The notes under the pieces were generated by a model. It made no database searches, was not told where the DNA came from, and was given only the letters and a program-made list of their open reading frames with translations. Made by a program: the position numbers and the translations under genes. A stretch of 64,000 nucleotides of DNA from Helicobacter cetorum (GTDB taxonomy: Bacteria; Campylobacterota; Campylobacteria; Campylobacterales; DZAY01). Where the stretch lies: the NCBI GenBank assembly GCA_022729735.1, contig DZAY01000002.1, positions 83,340 to 147,339 of the forward strand, in the 5' to 3' direction. This document shows, piece after piece, positions 33,650-41,998 of the stretch; the first letter of the stretch is position 1, and the number at the start of each line of letters is the position of its first letter.

Positions 33650-34257
33650 TTTATCTAACAGGCTCAAAAAAAGAGTTTGATGGAGTCATAAATTTAGAGC
33701 TTTTAGAAATTAACTATTTAGATAAAGATGTAAATTTAAGAGGTTTTGATACTCTTATCTTTACATCTCAAAATAGTGTAAAAGCGATAAATCGATTAAA
33801 TAGTGAATGGAAAAATTTAGATACCGTTGTAATTGGAGAAGCCACCTCAAAAAAAGTAAAAGAGCTTGGTGGAAAAGTTTTTTATATTTCAGAAAGTGGT
33901 TATGGAATAAATTTTTTAAATGAGTTAAAATCTATTTTAAATGGTAGAAATCCTCTATTTATTAGAGCAAAAGAGGTAATTTGTGAGCTACCTTATAAAT
34001 CCATAATAGTTTATGAAACTAAATGTGCAAAAGCAAAAATCGAAAATTTAGAAGAAAACTCTATTATAATATTTTCATCTCCATCTACTATTAAATGTTT
34101 TTTTGAAAATTATAGTTGGCATAAAAGTTTTATTGCTGTTGTGATAGGAGAAAGTAGTGCAAAAGCCCTTCCAAAAAACATAAACTACTATGTCTCACCA
34201 ACTAAAAGTATAGAAAGTGCTATTTTATTTGCTAAAAGTTTCTATTCTACTTTATAA
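33640..34257 (+). CDS. hemD: Uroporphyrinogen-III synthase
   Basis: [37 protein letters not shown]. Confidence 0.8.
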   Translation: MGMIYLTGSKKEFDGVINLELLEINYLDKDVNLRGFDTLIFTSQNSVKAINRLNSEWKNLDTVVIGEATSKKVKELGGKVFYISESGYGINFLNELKSILNGRNPLFIRAKEVICELPYKSIIVYETKCAKAKIENLEENSIIIFSSPSTIKCFFENYSWHKSFIAVVIGESSAKALPKNINYYVSPTKSIESAILFAKSFYSTL

Positions 34258-34879
34258 ATAAATCCAAAGCTTTTAAAACTACAAGCACAATTCCAGCTCC
34301 TCCAATATACCACTTCATTGTTGTTATGATTGTCTGTTGCATTTTTACTTGAGATTGCTCAAATTTTGTTTCTAAACTTGCAAATTTTATTTCTAAATCA
34401 CCAAATCTTTTTTCAAATTTTAACTCCAAATCACCAAATCTTTTTTCAAATTTCAACTCTAAATCACCAAATCTTTTTTCAAATTTTCCATCTAACTCTT
34501 TGATTTTATTATCTACATCTCGTTTGATAGACTCCATTTTATTATCAACATCTCGCTTGATAGACTCCATTTTATTATCAACATCTCGCTTGATAGACTC
34601 CATTTTATTATCAACATCTCGTTTTTGTGCTTCAAATTTATTCTCTAAACTTTTTACACTATCTGTAACTTCATTTAATTTTTGGTCTAAATGATTTATA
34701 TGATTGTATTGACTTTTTAATAGAAGTGTATTAATGTCTTCTTGAGTTAGTCCTTGCCCTTTTCCAAATTTTTCTTCTATCTCTTTAACTTTTGGAGTTA
34801 TCATTTCCAATAGCATATCATCTACTTTTGTTTTATTCATTTTTTTCTCCTTATTCAATTTTGAAATTATATAATTCAT
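34247..34879 (-). CDS. Coiled-coil protein with C-terminal TM (DUF1640-like), 11-residue repeats
   Basis: KRDVDNKMESI and KFEKRFGDLEL repeats; C-terminal [21 protein letters not shown]; paralog of 38797..39258. Confidence 0.7.
   Translation of the reverse strand: MNYIISKLNKEKKMNKTKVDDMLLEMITPKVKEIEEKFGKGQGLTQEDINTLLLKSQYNHINHLDQKLNEVTDSVKSLENKFEAQKRDVDNKMESIKRDVDNKMESIKRDVDNKMESIKRDVDNKIKELDGKFEKRFGDLELKFEKRFGDLELKFEKRFGDLEIKFASLETKFEQSQVKMQQTIITTMKWYIGGAGIVLVVLKALDLFIK
34395..34493. repeat. 33-nt tandem repeat array (3 units) inside coiled-coil gene
   Basis: AAATCACCAAATCTTTTTTCAAATTTTAACTCC x3. Confidence 0.9.
34505..34622. repeat. 33-nt tandem repeat array (3 full units plus partials)
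   Basis: TCTCGCTTGATAGACTCCATTTTATTATCAACA at 34518, 34551, 34584. Confidence 0.92.
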
Positions 34880-34885
34880 ATAGAT

Positions 34886-35359
34886 TTAAATCAACTTATT
34901 AACACTATCTAAAATATCTTTTAAATCGCTTTTTAGCTTATAAATTAAGTTTAAAATATTTATTACTATTTCGTCGTTATCTTCATAATTGTGTGCTATC
35001 TCGTTTCTAAGGTCTCTTAATTCAAACCAATCATCTACATTAATAATATCTATTGTTTCAAGCTGATTTAAAATATCTAAAAAAGGTTTATTTATATTTT
35101 CACCTTGATATAAGAGAACTGATTTAAAAAGTTTTGCTCCCATACAATCTTGAAGTTTTGAAAATCTGTAAATTATTTGGTCGCTATAAGCTAAATGTTC
35201 TATACTTTCTAATATCATTTTAAAATCATTCATGTTTATTGGAAAATTATAATATTTTTTTAAAGCTTCAAAACCATTTTCAAGTCTTAAAAAATGTTTA
35301 TAACTCTCATTTAAATTATCTATAACTTTCTGTCTATAAACTAAAGTTTTATTCCCCAT
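34886..35359 (-). CDS. HEPN (HepT-like/HI0074-like) protein
   Basis: RNEIAHNY R-x4-H-x-Y motif; preceded by degenerate nucleotidyltransferase. Confidence 0.75.
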   Translation of the reverse strand: MGNKTLVYRQKVIDNLNESYKHFLRLENGFEALKKYYNFPINMNDFKMILESIEHLAYSDQIIYRFSKLQDCMGAKLFKSVLLYQGENINKPFLDILNQLETIDIINVDDWFELRDLRNEIAHNYEDNDEIVINILNLIYKLKSDLKDILDSVNKLI

Positions 35360-35633
35360 TTTATTGCTTCCTTTTCTATAAGTCTTGAATTATCACTATT
35401 AAAAACTATATCTATTTTTTGCTCACCTAACTCTCTTTTTACTCTTGATAAAAATTTTATCTTTTTTTCAAAAAGATTTGAATGTTCTTGCACTACAAAA
35501 TACAAATTTATATCTCCTCCTTTTTTATTATCATCTACACGACTTCCAAAAAGATAAACTTCTCCATTTTCAAAAAACTCTTTGAAATATTTTTTATAAC
35601 TTCAATATATCTTTTTGATAATCTCATCTTCAT
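35341..35633 (-). pseudogene. Frameshifted MNT nucleotidyltransferase (MntA-like)
   Basis: MKMRLSKRYIEVIK in one frame, KKYFKEFFENGEVYLFGSRVDDNKKGGDINLYFVVQEHSNLFEKKIKFLSRVKRELGEQKIDIVFNSDNSRLIEKEAIKWGIKL* in another; break at an A-run. Confidence 0.75.
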
Positions 35634-35703
35634 TGCCCCTTTTTATTTTCTAAAGTATACAAACTTTTTTGATATAATTTTAGATAATTAGAATTTTCAC
35701 GAT

Positions 35704-35723
35704 AGGAGAGTTTAATCTCTCCT
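35704..35723. terminator. Hairpin AGGAGAG-tttaat-CTCTCCT
   Basis: 7-bp inverted repeat in intergenic DNA, weak T-tract. Confidence 0.4.
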
Positions 35724-35814
35724 TCCTACTAAATTTAAAATTACTACTTTTTAATATTAAATATAGTATATTATATATATCAAGAGATTATTTGTAAATG
35801 GAAGTTATGGGCTT

Positions 35815-35907
35815 ATGCAAGGCAATTATGATTTAGCTAATACAACATTGGTTTTTGCTACATCATTATCTATGTATATATTTAAAAGGAGATATGATGG
35901 AAGGTAA
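35815..35907 (+). CDS. Possible 30-aa small membrane protein
   Basis: MQGNYDLANTTLVFATSLSMYIFKRRYDGR*; overlaps the start of the next small ORF. Confidence 0.25.
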   Translation: MQGNYDLANTTLVFATSLSMYIFKRRYDGR

Positions 35908-35998
35908 TGAAATTTTAGCGATAGCTTCAGTTGTTATATTGGTTTTTATAACATATCTAAATATCAAATTAGATAAAGAAGGAAAACACTCTCACTAA
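35894..35998 (+). CDS. Small (34 aa) single-TM protein
   Basis: AGGAG RBS; MMEGNEILAIASVVILVFITYLNIKLDKEGKHSH*. Confidence 0.45.
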   Translation: MMEGNEILAIASVVILVFITYLNIKLDKEGKHSH

Positions 35999-36168
35999 AC
36001 TAAAATTATTCTCTTAGTATAAATTTTATCAATAAGCTTTTAAGAGATTACAAAATTGAGAGTTGATGTTTTAATAAAAACTAAAAAAAATCCAATCTTT
36101 TCCCCCAAAAAAACCGATAGTTATGATAAATTTTTATTACTATTAGCTACATTTTAATTTTTTTTTGA

Positions 36169-36258
36169 TATACTTATGCTCGAAAAGCTAAAAATTACAT
36201 AGCTTGGCAGTAAGATTACTCTTATGTAAGTCCAGAATGTAAATTTTTGCAAAAATTT
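36169..36258 (+). promoter_or_regulatory. Promoter and structured 5' leader of surface protein gene
   Basis: TATACT-like -10; AAGCTA/TAGCTT and TAAGA/TCTTA stems; perfect palindrome AAATTTTTGCAAAAATTT at 36241-36258. Confidence 0.45.
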
Positions 36259-36279
36259 AAACAAGGTAAAGGAGTCTAT

Positions 36280-37752
36280 ATGACTAAAAAAATAGTTTCA
36301 GTGGTAGCAGCTTCTGCAATAGCTGCAAGTAGTGCGATGGCTGCTGGTCAGCATCTAATTTATCCTGCATTTTTTGCTGGTAGTGGTTGGGAAACAACAA
36401 TCAAGGTTGTAAATAAAAATGATTCTAATGCTACAGTTGTAAAAGCAGTTATTTATGATGGTAAAGATTCTCATGAAATCAAAGACTTTAACATCTATTT
36501 ATCAAAAAACGATGTTTCTGAATTCAAAATTTCTGAGGCTAATGGAGTTATCACTGTAAGTGGAACGGATGGTTCATTACCAACAATCGTAAATGGTGTA
36601 GAGTCTATGGCATCAACTACAACTCCAATGAGTACAACATTCTCTTCAGCTGATGCTAACTTTGGATACATTGTTCTTTATACAATGGCAACAGTAGATA
36701 ACGGATACCACAGCCAACACGATGCATTGAGACAAGACTATGCAACAGTTGCAAAAATCCCAAGAAATATCACAACAACACCAATTTTTAGTAATGGTGT
36801 AATCGCAAATCATGCAAATGACCAAGTTCAAACTAATCAAGTAGTTACTGTTGGTTCAACTGGGAAACTTCCATCAACTTATGCAAAATCTAACACTGGT
36901 TCTTTTACATTTGGTTTAAATGCTGGAAGCGAACATGATAATTTATTTGGTTATGCAAGAATTACAGATACTGTAAATGGTAAAGATATGATTGTTGACC
37001 CAACTACAATTTCTGGTTTCTCAAAATTACCAATTTTTTGGTTAGAGGGTGAGGCAGCAACTGCTTTACAAGCTGGTTTAAGTAATATTGTTACATATTC
37101 AGCAACAACTGTAAATAATACAGATGTTAACTGGACTGGTAGTTTAACAGATACAAATGCGTCTTCAGCATATAATGCTCTAGATGTTGGTTTAGCAGAT
37201 GTAAAAGGTTTCTATGCAACATATGGCGAATCTTCAAACTTTGCTAACTCTCAAGTATTAATTACTCAACCATTAAAAAGACATCTTATTGATATTAACG
37301 GTAGTATAAATGCTACAACTGCTACAACTGCTTCGGCATTAACTGTTGTAAATAATGGAAAAGATTATTATAGTGGTGTAACTTATACAGAGGCAGCTGC
37401 AGCTGCAAATAAAGCAGCTACAATTACAAATTACCTTGGATGTATGAGAGCTCAATTAGTTATTTATGATAACAATGAGAAGCCAGCAACAGCATCTCAA
37501 TTCTCACCTGCTCAAACACCAGTTCTTACAATGTGTAATGAGCTTGCATCAACTGAAACAGTTCCAAGTGGTAACACTATGAGCCAATTCTTAACACAAT
37601 CAGGATTTACAGCTGGTTATGTAGATGCAAATTTCTTAACAGGTGCAAATGCTTCGGGACAATCATATAATGCTATCATAACTCAGATGTTAGCTACAAC
37701 TCCAAAAACTGGAACTGTAGTAACTAACTGGTTTGCTCCAGAAACAAAATAA
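36280..37752 (+). CDS. Exported surface protein (signal peptide, AAGQHLIYPAFFAGSGWETTIKVVN family)
   Basis: Signal peptide MTKKIVSVVAASAIAASSAMAAG; AAGGAG RBS at about 36269-36274; start moved from 36247. Confidence 0.75.
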   Translation: MTKKIVSVVAASAIAASSAMAAGQHLIYPAFFAGSGWETTIKVVNKNDSNATVVKAVIYDGKDSHEIKDFNIYLSKNDVSEFKISEANGVITVSGTDGSLPTIVNGVESMASTTTPMSTTFSSADANFGYIVLYTMATVDNGYHSQHDALRQDYATVAKIPRNITTTPIFSNGVIANHANDQVQTNQVVTVGSTGKLPSTYAKSNTGSFTFGLNAGSEHDNLFGYARITDTVNGKDMIVDPTTISGFSKLPIFWLEGEAATALQAGLSNIVTYSATTVNNTDVNWTGSLTDTNASSAYNALDVGLADVKGFYATYGESSNFANSQVLITQPLKRHLIDINGSINATTATTASALTVVNNGKDYYSGVTYTEAAAAANKAATITNYLGCMRAQLVIYDNNEKPATASQFSPAQTPVLTMCNELASTETVPSGNTMSQFLTQSGFTAGYVDANFLTGANASGQSYNAIITQMLATTPKTGTVVTNWFAPETK

Positions 37753-37760
37753 TTTCTCCC

Positions 37761-37785
37761 AAAGAGGCTTTCCTCGCCTCTTTCT
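37761..37785 (+). terminator. Rho-independent terminator
   Basis: AAAGAGGC-tttcctc-GCCTCTTT followed by pyrimidine tract. Confidence 0.75.
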
Positions 37786-37872
37786 CCTTCTAAAAACTAC
37801 TTAAATAAACTTTTAAATAAATCTATAAATAATCTTTGATACAATCCATAAATTGATTAAAAGGATTGAAAG

Positions 37873-38082
37873 ATGCAGTTAGTAATAGATTTAGATGACT
37901 CTCTCATTGAAAATTTGAAAAAAGACTTCTCAACAAATAATATAAAAGATGTAGTTTATAGATTGGTAAAAAACTATCAATATTCAAAAGAGTATATGAT
38001 AGCTATGAAACTTCAACAATCAATAGATGATGTCAAGCAGAACAGAACAAATCCAATTTCAAAGCTTTTAGATGAACTTTGA
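37873..38082 (+). CDS. Antitoxin-like small protein (RelB/ParD-like)
   Basis: Small ORF overlapping a RelE-like gene. Confidence 0.6.
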   Translation: MQLVIDLDDSLIENLKKDFSTNNIKDVVYRLVKNYQYSKEYMIAMKLQQSIDDVKQNRTNPISKLLDEL

Positions 38083-38395
38083 AACTACGGAAACTTTTGA
38101 TAAAGAGGTTAAAAGCCTATCAAAAAAATATAAAAATATTAAAAATGATTTAATTCATTTTATAGAAAGTTTTAATACAATTCATCAAAATGCTATTTCA
38201 ATTAAAAATAGTATTTATAAAATAAGATTGAAAAACAGTGATAAATCAAAAGGTAAAAGTTCAGGATATCGTGTTTATTATTACATATATCATTTAGAAA
38301 CTATCTATTTATTAATCATTTATGATAAATCTGAAATAGAAATGATTAATGAAGAAATTCTTTTTGATATTATAAAAAATGAGGTAAAAATTTAA
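38072..38395 (+). CDS. RelE/ParE-like toxin
   Basis: NSIYKIRLKNSDKSKGKSSGYRVYYYI...YLLIIYDKSE RelE-fold pattern. Confidence 0.7.
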   Translation: MNFETTETFDKEVKSLSKKYKNIKNDLIHFIESFNTIHQNAISIKNSIYKIRLKNSDKSKGKSSGYRVYYYIYHLETIYLLIIYDKSEIEMINEEILFDIIKNEVKI

Positions 38396-38405
38396 GGAGT
38401 TAAAG

Positions 38406-38786
38406 ATGGTTTATCAACTACCAAGAAATGTATATAATTTATTAGAAGAAGCTTTTAAAGATAAAACAAAAAGCGAAATCTTTGCAAAAGCAATAGAAGA
38501 GTCAATTCAAGCTATTGATGACAAAGCAAAAGAACAAATAAATGAAAAAAAACTACTAATAAAAACTGAACTCAAAGAAGAGTTAAAAAAAGAGCTTGTA
38601 ACTAATGAGTTTCTAATAAATGTCAAACAAGAGTTAGAGTTTAATATAAATAGTGTCAAACAAGAGTTAGAATTTAAAATCGATAAAATTGGCTTACTTG
38701 TAAAAGTTTTGATTGGAATAAATGTTATAGCACTCACATTTCTAAACCCAACTTTTGTAGAGCTTATAAAAAGTTTGATTAAATAA
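38406..38786 (+). CDS. Coiled-coil protein with C-terminal TM, family Y copy 1
   Basis: Paralog of 39949..40371; KEELKKELVTNEFLINVKQELEF. Confidence 0.65.
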   Translation: MVYQLPRNVYNLLEEAFKDKTKSEIFAKAIEESIQAIDDKAKEQINEKKLLIKTELKEELKKELVTNEFLINVKQELEFNINSVKQELEFKIDKIGLLVKVLIGINVIALTFLNPTFVELIKSLIK

Positions 38787-38796
38787 AGGATTAAAG

Positions 38797-39258
38797 ATGA
38801 ATAAAACCAAAGTAGATGCTATTCTAATTGAAATGATTTCACCAAAAGTTAAAGAGATTGAAGAAAAATTTAGTCAAGGAAAAGGATTAACTCAAGAAGA
38901 TATAAATACTTTACTATTAAAAAGTCAATATAATCACATAAACCATTTAGACCAAAAGTTAGATGAAACTGTTGAAAGTGTAAAAGCTTTGGAAACAAAA
39001 TTCACAGGATTAGAAGGCAAATTTGAACTTTCACAATTAGAAATGAAAGCTGATTTTGAAAAAAGAATAGGAGACCTCGAAATAAAATTTGAAAAAAGAA
39101 TGGGACAACTTGAAACAAGGTTTGCAAATCTTGAAACAAAATTTGAACAGTCTCAAGTCAAAATGCAACAAACTATCATAACAACTATGAAATGGTATAT
39201 CGGTGGAGCTGGAGTTGTTTTAGTTTTACTCAAAACTTTGGATTTGTTTGTGAAATAA
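38797..39258 (+). CDS. Coiled-coil protein with C-terminal TM, family X copy 2
   Basis: Paralog of 34247..34879, identical TM-proximal segment FEQSQVKMQQTIITTMKWYIGGAG. Confidence 0.65.
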   Translation: MNKTKVDAILIEMISPKVKEIEEKFSQGKGLTQEDINTLLLKSQYNHINHLDQKLDETVESVKALETKFTGLEGKFELSQLEMKADFEKRIGDLEIKFEKRMGQLETRFANLETKFEQSQVKMQQTIITTMKWYIGGAGVVLVLLKTLDLFVK

Positions 39259-39271
39259 AAAATAATTTAAA

Positions 39272-39289
39272 AGAGCTTATAAAAAGTTT
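39272..39289 (+). repeat. Remnant of family Y 3' end
   Basis: AGAGCTTATAAAAAGTTT, matching the 3' end of 38406..38786. Confidence 0.5.
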
Positions 39290-39291
39290 AA

Positions 39292-39858
39292 CTAACTTCT
39301 AAACTTTTTAAAAAGCTTTTCAAAATCTAATTCAGGTTTGCATGTTGTATTTTCAAATAGATATTTTTGATTAAAAAAATCGCCCTCTTTATCATATTTG
39401 CCATCTTTTAATTTATAAATCTTTGCTATTAATTCATCTGGATATACTATAACATAGTAATTTACTTTTTCTTGTTCATATATTTCAAACTTATATTTTT
39501 CATCTTTTTTGGCAGTTGATTTGCTAATAATTTCAACTATAATCTCTGGTGCTTTTGTAATATATGCTTCATTTGGTTCATCGCAAATCAATACTACATC
39601 AGGTCTTAAAACTGTATCATCTGATATTTTATAATCAATTTCTGAAGTTACTATACATCTTTCACAATCTTCTATTTGATTTGATAAAAGTGTTATAATC
39701 CTACTTCCAATAGTTTGATGTTTTATTATAGGTGCTGGTGACATAGCACACGGATAACCTTTTATTAACTCCCAATCTCCATCCCACGATTTATAATCAG
39801 CATAACTATAATGTATTAATTCTCTTAATGCACTCATGATTAAATCCTTCGTTTTCAA
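39292..39858 (-). CDS. Uma2 family (DUF820) restriction endonuclease-like protein
   Basis: VLRPDVVLIC...KAPEIIVEIISKSTAKKDEKYKFEIYEQEKVNYYVIVYPD. Confidence 0.8.
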   Translation of the reverse strand: MKTKDLIMSALRELIHYSYADYKSWDGDWELIKGYPCAMSPAPIIKHQTIGSRIITLLSNQIEDCERCIVTSEIDYKISDDTVLRPDVVLICDEPNEAYITKAPEIIVEIISKSTAKKDEKYKFEIYEQEKVNYYVIVYPDELIAKIYKLKDGKYDKEGDFFNQKYLFENTTCKPELDFEKLFKKFRS

Positions 39859-39948
39859 ATATTATAACATAATTTTTAATAATTTTATAAGCTAAAAATA
39901 TCTCTAAAATAGTTTTGGATACAATATAAAAAAAATTAGGAGTTTCTA

Positions 39949-40371
39949 ATGGTTTATCAATTACCACGAAATGTATATAATCTCTTAGAAGAAGTTTTTA
40001 GAGATAGAGCAAAAAGTGAAATTTTTGCAAAAGCGATAGAAGAGTCAATTCAAGCTATTGATGACAAAGTAAAAGAGCAAATAAATGAAAAAAAACTACT
40101 GATAAAAACTGAACTCAAAGAAGAGTTAAAAAAAGAGCTTGTAACTAATGAGTTTCTAATAAATGTCAAACAAGAGTTAGAGCATAAAATTGAAGAGTTA
40201 AACTTTAAAATTGACAATGTTAAACAAGAATTAGAGTTTAAAATAGGATTAGTAGAACATAAAATTGATAAACAAACTCTACTTATAAAAGTTTTAATAG
40301 GTTTAAATATTATCGCTTTGACATTCCTAAACCCAACTTTTGTAGAGCTTATAAAGAGTTTGATTAAATGA
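39949..40371 (+). CDS. Coiled-coil protein with C-terminal TM, family Y copy 2
   Basis: Near-identical to 38406..38786. Confidence 0.65.
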   Translation: MVYQLPRNVYNLLEEVFRDRAKSEIFAKAIEESIQAIDDKVKEQINEKKLLIKTELKEELKKELVTNEFLINVKQELEHKIEELNFKIDNVKQELEFKIGLVEHKIDKQTLLIKVLIGLNIIALTFLNPTFVELIKSLIK

Positions 40372-41996
40372 TAGAACAGCATTCAATAGAGCATTTAAAA
40401 AATATAGTAAATATTGTAGATATTGTTTCTGATTATGTGGAGTTAAAAAAAAGTGGAGCAAATTATAAAGGGTGTTGTCCATTTCACTCTGAAAACACTC
40501 CAAGCTTTGTAGCAAGTCCATCAAAAAATATTTATCACTGTTTTGGTTGTGGAGTTGGTGGAGATGGTATAAATTTTGTCAAAGAGATAGAAAAAATTAG
40601 TTATCCAGAAGCTATTGAAAAAGTGGCTACAAAATATAATTTTCAGTTAGAATATAGCAATAAAGAGTTTAAAAAAGTAAATACAAAGCTACTTGAAGTT
40701 GTAAATCAATTTTTTAAATCTAAATTAGAAAAAAATGAGATAGCAAAAGAGTATCTCAAAAATCGTGGGCTTTTTACTTCTACAATAGAAAAATTTGAGC
40801 TTGGTTATGCTGGAAGTAGTAAAGAGTTATTAGATTTTTTGACTATTTCTAATCTTTCAACTGATGAAGCTATCGAACTTGGAGTTATTGGAAATGATGA
40901 ATTTGGTAGATTATATTCAAGATTTATTGAGCGAATAATCTTTCCAATTAAATCATCAAATGGTAATATAATTGGTTTTGGAGGAAGGACAATTTCAAAT
41001 CATCCAGCTAAATATTTAAACTCACCTCAAACAAAACTATTTAATAAATCAAAAATATTTTATGCTTTTAATTTAGCAAAAGATGAAATTTTTAAAAAGA
41101 AAGAGATAATAGTAACAGAAGGATATTTAGATGTGATAATGCTTCATCAAGCTGGATTTAAAAATGTTGTGGCAACTCTTGGAACAGCTCTAACAACAGA
41201 ACATCTACCACAACTTTCAAAATCAGATTTAAAAGTTATATTGGCTTATGATGGTGATAATGCTGGATTAAATGCAGGAATTAGAGCATCAAAACTTTTA
41301 TTAAATCACTCTTTTAATGGAGGTGTTGTAATATTTAGAGATGGTCTTGACCCAGCTGATATGGTTTTAAATAATAAAACAAAAGAGTTAGAAGAGCTAC
41401 TTTTTTCACCAACACCTTTTGCAAAATTTATATTGGATTTTATTTTAAATCAATACAATATCAAAATACCAGAACAAAAAGAGTTAGCATTCAAAGAAGC
41501 TTTAACTTTTTTAAACAGTTTATCTCCAATATTACAAGAAGAGTATCAAACTTATCTCTCAAACAAACTCATGATAAATAGTAAAATTATTAAATTTAGT
41601 AATAAACCTAAACAAAATATAACAAACTATAATAAAAATCTAGATTTAGCAGAGCTTAGAGTTATAAAAACGATAATAGAATACCCTAAATATTTTGATT
41701 TTGTCTTAGAATTTATAGATAGTGAAGCTTTTATAAAACACTCTCATGAGTTTGAACTACTAAAAATTGAAGATTTAAACTCAAAAGCCATTAGAGAAAT
41801 TATACTTAATGAGAATATCATTCCACTTTCTGAAAATGAACTAAAAGAGCAAATTAAAATATTAAAAATCATAAATCACAATAGAAATATTGAAAAGTTA
41901 AAAAGAGACAGCTCTTTAAATATGAATGAAAAACTATTTCTTATAAAAAAAGAGCATAATTCAATCTACTCTTTACAAAAACATGGATTAATATAA
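40368..41996 (+). CDS. dnaG: DNA primase
   Basis: GCCPFHSENTPSF...HCFGCG zinc finger; TOPRIM VTEGYLDVIMLHQAG. Confidence 0.95.
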   Translation: MIEQHSIEHLKNIVNIVDIVSDYVELKKSGANYKGCCPFHSENTPSFVASPSKNIYHCFGCGVGGDGINFVKEIEKISYPEAIEKVATKYNFQLEYSNKEFKKVNTKLLEVVNQFFKSKLEKNEIAKEYLKNRGLFTSTIEKFELGYAGSSKELLDFLTISNLSTDEAIELGVIGNDEFGRLYSRFIERIIFPIKSSNGNIIGFGGRTISNHPAKYLNSPQTKLFNKSKIFYAFNLAKDEIFKKKEIIVTEGYLDVIMLHQAGFKNVVATLGTALTTEHLPQLSKSDLKVILAYDGDNAGLNAGIRASKLLLNHSFNGGVVIFRDGLDPADMVLNNKTKELEELLFSPTPFAKFILDFILNQYNIKIPEQKELAFKEALTFLNSLSPILQEEYQTYLSNKLMINSKIIKFSNKPKQNITNYNKNLDLAELRVIKTIIEYPKYFDFVLEFIDSEAFIKHSHEFELLKIEDLNSKAIREIILNENIIPLSENELKEQIKILKIINHNRNIEKLKRDSSLNMNEKLFLIKKEHNSIYSLQKHGLI

Positions 41997-41998
41997 AT

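Noticed and set aside
34395-34622. CRISPR-like array
   Set aside because: Units are contiguous 33-nt tandem repeats without spacers, in frame within a coding sequence
34500-34694. 64-aa ORF with repeats MILLSTSRLIDS
   Set aside because: Antisense reading of the 33-nt repeat array
36181-36240. c-di-GMP (GEMM) or other known riboswitch upstream of the surface protein
   Set aside because: Characteristic conserved loops of GEMM-I and other riboswitches I know are not present; kept only as an uncharacterised structured leader
36247-36280. ORF-track start of the surface protein at 36247
   Set aside because: MQKFKQGKGVY prefix precedes the RBS; ATG at 36280 has AAGGAG and starts a proper signal peptide
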